Source: Microcaldota archaeon (GTDB lineage Archaea; Micrarchaeota; Micrarchaeia; Micrarchaeales; CABMGC01). From it: a DNA stretch of 10,409 bases. Shown piece after piece: positions 4,819 to 10,409 of the stretch (positions are counted from its first letter, which is position 1; each line of letters starts with the position of its first letter). The stretch is from assembly GCA_021851985.1 (NCBI GenBank), contig JAJZOS010000021.1:1-10409 (forward strand), in the 5' to 3' direction. A model generated the notes under the pieces. That model saw only the letters and a program-made list of their open reading frames with translations, did not search any database and was not told the DNA's origin. Position numbers and translations under genes: made by a program.

Positions 4819-6075
4819 ATGAAACTGTTATTTGTAATTCTTGACGGAGGCGCGGACAGGAAAGACGCATCTCTGGCAGGCATGACTCCGCTGCAAAGCG
4901 CAAACATGCCTAATCTGAGGGAGATTGCAGCCGGAGCCATAAAGGGTATGATTTATCCTATAGCCAAGGACATTGCACCTGAGTCAGACGCAGCAGTATT
5001 CTCGATATTAGGATATGAGATAAGCAAATACACTGGACGGGGCCCGCTTGAGTCCTATGGCGCAGGATTAAAGATAAGGAAGGGATGCGCTGCGTTCAGA
5101 TGCAACTTTGCAACCGTAGATAGCCACATGAACATAATAGACAGGAGGGCCGGCAGGATATCTACTGAAGACGCCAAAATTCTAGAAAAAGAAGTCAATG
5201 GCATAGATATTGGATTAGAAGGCGTAAGCTTCAAGTTTAAATCGACAATAGGGCATAGGGGAGTGTGCGTATTCTACAGAAAGGGAGGGGACTTCTCTCC
5301 GAATGTATCTAATGCGGACACAGGCTACATTAAGAAAGGGAATATCTCTGTTGCAGAGCTGTCAGGAAGCAAAAAGCTTCCTGAAGTCATGCCGCTAGAT
5401 GGCTCTGAAGAAGCAAAATTCACCGCTTATGTAGTTAATTCTTTTGTTAAAAAGGCTGTAGAAAAATTGTCATCGTGCAGCATGAATATTGAAAGATCTG
5501 AAAAAGGGGAGCTGCAGGCAAATGCATTGCTTCTGAGGGATGCAGGCATAGACCTCCCAAAAGTTGAAAGGTTCAGTGATAAGCATGGAATGAGCTGTGC
5601 ATTTATTGCGGAGATGCCTGTTGAGAAGGGCATAGCAAAACTCCTCGGAATGCATGCAATAAATTTGAGTCAGATAGAAAACCGAAGGAAAAGATACTCA
5701 AGAATGGCAGACCTTGCAATCAAAAACTCGGATCGATATGACTTTATCTATGTACATATAAAGGGCCCCGATGAACCAGGTCATGACGGCGACGCACTCC
5801 TGAAGAAATCGGTGCTTGAAGACATAGATGATGCATTCTTCGGAAAAATAAAGAATGTTGATTCGAAGATAGTGATTACATGCGACCATGCAACTCCCTG
5901 CATCATGAAGGCACATTCAGGAGACCCTGTTCCCGTAATGTTAACTGTTGCAGATCCTAAAGATGATAAACGTATACTGTTTGACGAAGATATAGGATCA
6001 AGTGGTAGGATGGGAGTCATGAATGGAAATAGGCTCATTGAATACGTTCTTAAGATGTGGGATAATGAAAAATAG
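4819..6075 (+). CDS. apgM: 2,3-bisphosphoglycerate-independent phosphoglycerate mutase, archaeal type
   Basis: ApgM interconverts 3-phosphoglycerate and 2-phosphoglycerate in glycolysis and gluconeogenesis and belongs to the metal-dependent alkaline phosphatase superfamily. The 418-residue product is full length. It begins with MKLLFVILDGGADR (metal ligand D9), followed by MTPLQSANMPNL and APESDAAVFSILGY, whose S56 matches the phosphorylated serine. It continues with YTGRGPLESYGAG and CNFATVDSHMNIIDRRAGR. The C-terminal metal site is seen in HIKGPDEPGHDGD (D318, H322), TCDHATPC (D356, H357) and AHSGDPVPV (H366). I chose the ATG at 4819, where the family consensus begins; an ATG at 4804 would add MCCVF. 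It diverges from apt and its last codons overlap the start of eno, so it forms an operon with enolase, the next enzyme in the pathway. Confidence 0.95.
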   Translation: MKLLFVILDGGADRKDASLAGMTPLQSANMPNLREIAAGAIKGMIYPIAKDIAPESDAAVFSILGYEISKYTGRGPLESYGAGLKIRKGCAAFRCNFATVDSHMNIIDRRAGRISTEDAKILEKEVNGIDIGLEGVSFKFKSTIGHRGVCVFYRKGGDFSPNVSNADTGYIKKGNISVAELSGSKKLPEVMPLDGSEEAKFTAYVVNSFVKKAVEKLSSCSMNIERSEKGELQANALLLRDAGIDLPKVERFSDKHGMSCAFIAEMPVEKGIAKLLGMHAINLSQIENRRKRYSRMADLAIKNSDRYDFIYVHIKGPDEPGHDGDALLKKSVLEDIDDAFFGKIKNVDSKIVITCDHATPCIMKAHSGDPVPVMLTVADPKDDKRILFDEDIGSSGRMGVMNGNRLIEYVLKMWDNEK

Positions 6076-7288
6076 CGAAATAAGTGAAATAAGAGTTAGG
6101 AAAATAATGGATTCACGGGGAGGATTCACAGTTGAAGTTATTGTGGAATCTGAGGATATATCGTCGAATGCCATGGTGGCGAATAGCACAAGTACCGGCT
6201 CGCACGAGGTTTGTGCATTCCCTAATGGGGATGTTGATGCATGCATATCAAACTTTGAGACAAAAAAGAAAGATTTTATTGGGATTGACGCAATAGAACA
6301 AAAGGCAGTAGACGACACACTAAAGTCTGTTGGAGGAGAGGGTTTTGGATTTATCGGAGGGAATATAGCAACAGGAGTATCGATAGCTGCAGCAAAGCTG
6401 GCTGCCAAATCCTTAGGCATGGAGCTTTACGAATATGTACACGCCAAATTCACGAAGCAATACGGAATAAGAAAATCAATACCAAGGCCACTTGGAAATC
6501 TTATCGGTGGCGGAGCCCATTCTAATAATAAAATGTCAATACAGGAGATACTGATATCCGCAGATTCTGGCAAATTCATGAAAAATGCTACAATAAACGC
6601 GCAAGCGCATAAGGAACTTGGGAAGAGATTGAAGTCTATGGGCATGTCGACAGGCGTGAATATAGAAGGCGCATGGAATACTGGTCTGGGAGACATGGAA
6701 AACCTGAAGCTTGCAAAAAGTGTAGCAATGGACGTAGGGAAAGAGACAAGCAGCAGAATTGAACTCGGCGCAGATTTCGCGGCAAGCGAATTTTTCAAGG
6801 ATGGCAGGTACAGATACTCCGATGCTTCATTCGACGTGAATGGGCATGTTGAATTCGTCTACGGACTAATAAGAGACTTCTCGCTTTCATATGTAGAGGA
6901 TCCGATGAATGAGGATGATTTTGGCGGTTTTGCATCACTGCTGAAAAAATCTGGAAAATCATGCATGATAGTTGGAGACGATTTATATACCACCAACAAG
7001 AGCAGAGTAGAAGAAGGCATAAAGAAATTGGCAACCAATGGAGTGCTGATAAAAGTAAACCAGATAGGAACGCTCAGCGATACTCTTGATGTTATAAAAG
7101 TGTCGCATGAAAACGGACTTGCCACTATAGTATCGCACAGAAGCAGGGAGACAACTGATAATTTTATAGCACATCTTGCTGTAGCCTTCGGATCAAAATT
7201 CATAAAAACAGGGATAGTAGGAGGCGAAAGAGTTTCAAAGCTTAACGAGGTTGCAAGGATAGAGGAGATTGAATCGCTTGTTGGATAG
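6065..7288 (+). CDS. eno: Enolase (phosphopyruvate hydratase)
   Basis: Enolase converts 2-phosphoglycerate to phosphoenolpyruvate with two magnesium ions. The 407-residue product is somewhat shorter than the usual 420-435. By comparison with yeast enolase the active-site residues are kept: the mobile loop STGSHE (43-48), H152 in GGGAHSNNK, Q160 and E161 in IQEILI, E201, D237 in GADFAASEFF, E278 in VEDP, D305 in VGDDLYTTN, K330 in IKVNQIGTL, SHRS (357-360) and K381 in IKTG. Two segments diverge: the loop usually PSGASTG reads ANSTSTG, and the usual GDEGGF reads NIEGAW. The ATG at 6065 begins with the family-like SEIRVRKIMDSRGG. It lies 11 bases inside apgM, so translation of the two is probably coupled. 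An in-frame ATG at 6023 would extend it further into apgM and is unlikely. Confidence 0.95.
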   Translation: MKNSEISEIRVRKIMDSRGGFTVEVIVESEDISSNAMVANSTSTGSHEVCAFPNGDVDACISNFETKKKDFIGIDAIEQKAVDDTLKSVGGEGFGFIGGNIATGVSIAAAKLAAKSLGMELYEYVHAKFTKQYGIRKSIPRPLGNLIGGGAHSNNKMSIQEILISADSGKFMKNATINAQAHKELGKRLKSMGMSTGVNIEGAWNTGLGDMENLKLAKSVAMDVGKETSSRIELGADFAASEFFKDGRYRYSDASFDVNGHVEFVYGLIRDFSLSYVEDPMNEDDFGGFASLLKKSGKSCMIVGDDLYTTNKSRVEEGIKKLATNGVLIKVNQIGTLSDTLDVIKVSHENGLATIVSHRSRETTDNFIAHLAVAFGSKFIKTGIVGGERVSKLNEVARIEEIESLVG

Positions 7289-7310
7289 CTGTATTGCGGC
7301 TGAGATAAGC

Positions 7311-7321
7311 TTTTTTATAAG
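7311..7321 (+). promoter_or_regulatory. T-run and TATA box between eno and ileS
   Basis: Six T residues (7311-7316) run into TTTTATAAG, about 45 bases before the ileS ATG at 7360. The TATA part would start transcription near 7340-7345. The T-run, 22 bases after the eno stop, could also end the apgM-eno transcript, since archaeal polymerase often stops at oligo-T. The two roles may overlap here; neither is proven. Confidence 0.45.
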
Positions 7322-7349
7322 GCAGGTACATTATAGTATTGATATCTGT

Positions 7350-7353
7350 GGAG
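7350..7353 (+). promoter_or_regulatory. Ribosome-binding site deciding the ileS start
   Basis: GGAG lies six bases before the ATG at 7360, a good Shine-Dalgarno match, unlike most genes of this window. It favours 7360 over the in-frame GTG at 7348, which includes part of the site, and the ATG at 7366. Confidence 0.5.
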
Positions 7354-7359
7354 ACTGAA

Positions 7360-10300
7360 ATGCGCATGGATAAAAAAGAAGAGGACATAATAAGATACTG
7401 GAATGACCATAACATTCTGGAGAAGATACGCGAGAAAAACAAAGGAATGAAACCTTTTTATTTCCTTGACGGCCCACCGTTCGTCAGTGGAGACCTGCAC
7501 CCGGGCCAGATGTGGGTCAAGTCAATGAAGGACGTGATTCTACGATACAAGAGATTCAGAGAGTATGATGTTTATGACAGGGCAGGATACGACGTCCATG
7601 GGCTGCCGATAGAGAAAAGGGCGGAAGCGCAGCTTGGCATCACTTCAAAGAAGGAGATAGAGACAAGGGTAGGCGTGGAAAAATTTATGAAGACATGCAG
7701 TGATTATGTCCAGGCATACATAGGAAGGATGGATAAGGATTATGCCAGGTTTGGCATATCCCTGGATTTCTCAAATCCATACATACCATCAAAGATGCAG
7801 TACATGGAAACTGCATGGCAGTATCTGAAGATAATTAATGAAAAAAATATGCTTTATAAGGATAAGCGCGCTACGCCGTATTGCACAAGCTGCGGCACTT
7901 CGGTATCGCAGGGCAGCATGGAGGTTGAATACCATGAAGATAAGGATCCATCGGCATTTGTTACTTTCAGGATAAATGAGGATCTTTCAAATCCAAAAAT
8001 AAACCTGGGGGAGCAGCTGTACCTGTTGGTCTGGACTACAACCCCGTGGACGCTCCCTGCAAACGTTTCTGTTGCAATAAACCCTGAAGAGCGGTACGTA
8101 ATAGCAAGGATAGGGAACAGAAGATGCGTATTGATAAAAAGCAGGATTGATTATCTATCAGAAATTTCCAAGGAGAGCGCAGTTATAGAGAGCGAATTTT
8201 ATGGCAGTGAGCTTGAAGGGATATATTACATCAATCCGCTTGAAGACAGGATACCGCATCAAAAAGAATTGAGAAAATACCATAAGGTTATACTTGCAAA
8301 AGAGTTAGTCTCTTCGTCTGAAGGGAGCGGGATAGTGCATATTGCGCCTGGACATGGGCTCGAGGACTACCTAATAGGAAAAAAGAATAAGTTGCCGATA
8401 TTTTCACCTGTGGATCAGCAGGGAGAATATACTAAGGAAGCAGGGGAATATGCCGGGCTGAAGGTGCCTGAAAATGCCAATGAACGCGTTATTGATGACC
8501 TTAAAAGGCTTAACGCACTGTTTCACGAATCAAAGATAATACACAGTTATCCGCACTGTTGGAGATGCGATACCAAACTGATATACATAGCTACTGACCA
8601 GTGGTTCATAAACATACAGAAAGTTAAGAAGAAGCTCTTGAATGAAAATAAAAAGGTATGCTGGCATCCAGAAGAAGCGATGAAGTGGCAAGAGGACGTG
8701 CTGCAGAGTTCGCCTGACTGGGCGATATCAAGGCAGAGGTACTGGGGAATACCAATACCAATATGGGAATGCCATAGCTGTGGCCATATGATTGTCATAG
8801 GCTCAGTTGCTGAATTGGCCGAGGCAGCTGAAAACAAGGATTTTGTCGCATCGCTTAAGGATATCCATAAGCCATACATAGACAATGTCGCGGTGAAATG
8901 CACAAAATGCGGCAGTATGATGATACGCGTACCGGATGTCCTGGATGTATGGTTCGATTCAAGCATAGCTTATAGGGCAAGCCTCACGCAAGAACAATTT
9001 GACTCCCTATTTCCTATGGACTTCATACTTGAAGCCATAGAGCAACTTAGGGGATGGTTCTCTTACCAACTAAAATCAAGCGTAATAGTGCATGGGAAGA
9101 AGCCTTTCAAGAATGTTGTCATGCACGGCATGATGCTTGGAAGCGACGGGAGGGAAATGCACAAAAAAATAGGAAATTATGTGCCGCTTGAAGAGATATT
9201 GAAGACGGTTACTGCAGATTCATTCAGGTTATGGTGCGTATCGCATACCCCGCAACTTGACCTGGTATTCAACATGGACAAAATAGTGGAAGCCAATAAA
9301 GTAATAATGCTGATGCACAACATATCCAATCTTATTGCTGAGTATTCGAATGCGGTATCATATAAACCAGGAAGAATAAAGAAGCCAACGAAGCCGGACA
9401 GACTGAGCCTAGAGGATGCATGGATAGCTTCAAGATTGAATCTGACAATAAAAGAGGTTACTGAAAGCCTTGATAACTATGAAATATACAAGGCAGCAAA
9501 CGCAATACGGTCATTTGTAGTAATGGATTTCAGCAGATTTTACCTTAAGATGGCAAAGAAAAAAGCCTTGTATTCGGGAAGAAAGGAGTCAAAAGCGGCA
9601 CTAGACATGATGAATTATGTTCTTTACAATATCGCCATATTGCTTTCTCCGATTACACCTTTTGCATCTGAAATGGTTTACATGGAGAGGTATGGATTCA
9701 GGGAAAGCATATTCCTTGAAGACTGGCCTAAATGCAGGCAAAAATCCATAAGAAAGGACATAGACATGGAATTTGAGGTAGCAATAGATGCAATAACAGC
9801 ATTGCTTAACTGTAGGGAGAAGGTAAATGCGAAACTCAGGTTGCCGCTTGCAAAAGCAACGATAGAGGTGAATAATGAAGCTTCGCTGAATGCGCTCGGG
9901 AAACTCTCAAGCATTATGGAGGATTATACGAATATCAAGACCATTGTGGTCAAAATGGCTGATGGAAAGAAGAATTTGGAGATACGACCGTTATTCGCAC
10001 ATATAGGTCCTGATTTCAAAGAAAACTCAGGTCTTGTTGCAGAAGAACTGAAAAGATCCGATCCGAATGAAGTTGCGGATAGCATTGCAAAATCAGGCGA
10101 ATATTTGCTGCATACCGACAAGGGCGTATTCGCAATAAGAAATAATCACTTTACCATGATAGAAAAACTTGAAAAAGAGGATGCGATATCTTTCAAGTAT
10201 GGGATAGCTTATGTTGACAGGGAGATAAGTAATGAGCTAAAAGAGGAAGGCATGCTTAGGGAATTTGAAAGGAGGGTCCAGCTTGCAAGAAAGGAAGTGG

Positions 10301-10409
10301 GCTTGAAGAAAGGCGATAGAATAAGGTTGCAGTATAGGGTTTCCGCAGAGATGAATGAGGTTCTAGAAAAAAACGTTAAAAAGCTTATGCATGACGTAGG
10401 TGCGCACTA
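7360..10409 (+). CDS. ileS: Isoleucyl-tRNA synthetase (runs off right edge)
   Basis: This class I synthetase charges tRNA-Ile. 1016 residues are visible against about 1040-1070 in archaea, so only the C-terminal end is missing. The Rossmann start has YFLDGPPFVSGDLHPGQMWVK; HPGQ (47-50) takes the place of HIGH. DVHGLPIEKRAE follows. The CP1 editing domain shows YCTSCG, WTTTPWTLPAN (225-235) and GSGIVHIAPGHGLEDY (322-337), with the editing aspartate D336. Later come DWAISRQRYWGIPIPIW (453-469), zinc-type CHSCG and CTKCG pairs, LDVWFDSS (528-535) and QLRGWF. The KMSKS loop reads EMHKK (599-603) within DGREMHKKIGNY. An anticodon-binding helical region follows, starting near residue 650-690. The start is the ATG with a GGAG site; an in-frame stop at 7318 bounds the upstream side. 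It has its own promoter downstream of eno. Confidence 0.93.
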   Translation, partial: MRMDKKEEDIIRYWNDHNILEKIREKNKGMKPFYFLDGPPFVSGDLHPGQMWVKSMKDVILRYKRFREYDVYDRAGYDVHGLPIEKRAEAQLGITSKKEIETRVGVEKFMKTCSDYVQAYIGRMDKDYARFGISLDFSNPYIPSKMQYMETAWQYLKIINEKNMLYKDKRATPYCTSCGTSVSQGSMEVEYHEDKDPSAFVTFRINEDLSNPKINLGEQLYLLVWTTTPWTLPANVSVAINPEERYVIARIGNRRCVLIKSRIDYLSEISKESAVIESEFYGSELEGIYYINPLEDRIPHQKELRKYHKVILAKELVSSSEGSGIVHIAPGHGLEDYLIGKKNKLPIFSPVDQQGEYTKEAGEYAGLKVPENANERVIDDLKRLNALFHESKIIHSYPHCWRCDTKLIYIATDQWFINIQKVKKKLLNENKKVCWHPEEAMKWQEDVLQSSPDWAISRQRYWGIPIPIWECHSCGHMIVIGSVAELAEAAENKDFVASLKDIHKPYIDNVAVKCTKCGSMMIRVPDVLDVWFDSSIAYRASLTQEQFDSLFPMDFILEAIEQLRGWFSYQLKSSVIVHGKKPFKNVVMHGMMLGSDGREMHKKIGNYVPLEEILKTVTADSFRLWCVSHTPQLDLVFNMDKIVEANKVIMLMHNISNLIAEYSNAVSYKPGRIKKPTKPDRLSLEDAWIASRLNLTIKEVTESLDNYEIYKAANAIRSFVVMDFSRFYLKMAKKKALYSGRKESKAALDMMNYVLYNIAILLSPITPFASEMVYMERYGFRESIFLEDWPKCRQKSIRKDIDMEFEVAIDAITALLNCREKVNAKLRLPLAKATIEVNNEASLNALGKLSSIMEDYTNIKTIVVKMADGKKNLEIRPLFAHIGPDFKENSGLVAEELKRSDPNEVADSIAKSGEYLLHTDKGVFAIRNNHFTMIEKLEKEDAISFKYGIAYVDREISNELKEEGMLREFERRVQLARKEVGLKKGDRIRLQYRVSAEMNEVLEKNVKKLMHDVGAH

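Noticed and set aside
5998..6420. A 140-codon minus-strand frame over the apgM-eno junction
   Set aside because: It is antisense to both genes, which are clearly coding on the plus strand, and has the composition of a shadow frame.
7498..7509. HPGQ in place of HIGH as proof that the synthetase is inactive
   Set aside because: As I recall, archaeal IleRS of this type often has HLGT here, so the last histidine is not required in the family. The first histidine and the glycine are kept.
8547..8966. A 139-codon minus-strand frame inside ileS
   Set aside because: It lies fully antisense to conserved IleRS motifs, including SRQRYWG, and has no own promoter or domain.

Overview
The window looks like an archaeal chromosome segment, most likely from a small-genome archaeon related to the DPANN/Micrarchaeota (ARMAN) group. 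The evidence for Archaea is direct: RNA polymerase subunit Rpo4/RpoF, ribosomal protein eL21, a TATA-binding-protein (TBP) domain, an archaeal-type phosphoglycerate mutase (ApgM), an archaeal-type isoleucyl-tRNA synthetase, TATA-like promoter boxes and short or absent leaders. The lineage is inferred from the divergence of the proteins and was not tested by phylogeny. Coding density is very high. No gene-free stretch exceeds about 160 bases, and I saw no tRNA, rRNA, CRISPR array, insertion sequence or phage gene.

Left part (1-2057), information processing. An ankyrin-repeat-like gene (minus strand, cut by the left edge) diverges from rpoF, which is followed by a DUF655 gene. These meet rpl21e (eL21) tail to tail. 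In many euryarchaea rpl21e, rpoF and the DUF655 gene lie in the same direction; here rpl21e is inverted. rpl21e in turn diverges from a gene for a TBP with only ONE of the two repeats, 109 residues long. The intergenic region of this pair holds a perfect palindromic TATA box nested within a longer near-palindrome.

Middle part (2111-7288), lower glycolysis. On the minus strand lie apt (adenine phosphoribosyltransferase), pyk (pyruvate kinase) and a DedA-family membrane protein. On the plus strand lie apgM (phosphoglycerate mutase) and eno (enolase), whose ends overlap. ApgM, enolase and pyruvate kinase carry 3-phosphoglycerate to 2-phosphoglycerate, phosphoenolpyruvate and then pyruvate with ATP formation. 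The divergent apt and apgM starts flank one palindromic ATTTAAAT box that could serve both directions.

Right part (7311-10409). ileS has its own TATA box and GGAG ribosome-binding site and runs off the right edge almost complete. Its KMSKS signature has changed to EMHKK.

The strongest lead is the single-repeat TBP together with palindromic TATA elements. A homodimer of such a protein would be fully symmetric, with no intrinsic polarity, and could suit bidirectional promoters between divergent genes. The protein and the sites are visible in the sequence; the functional link is inference.
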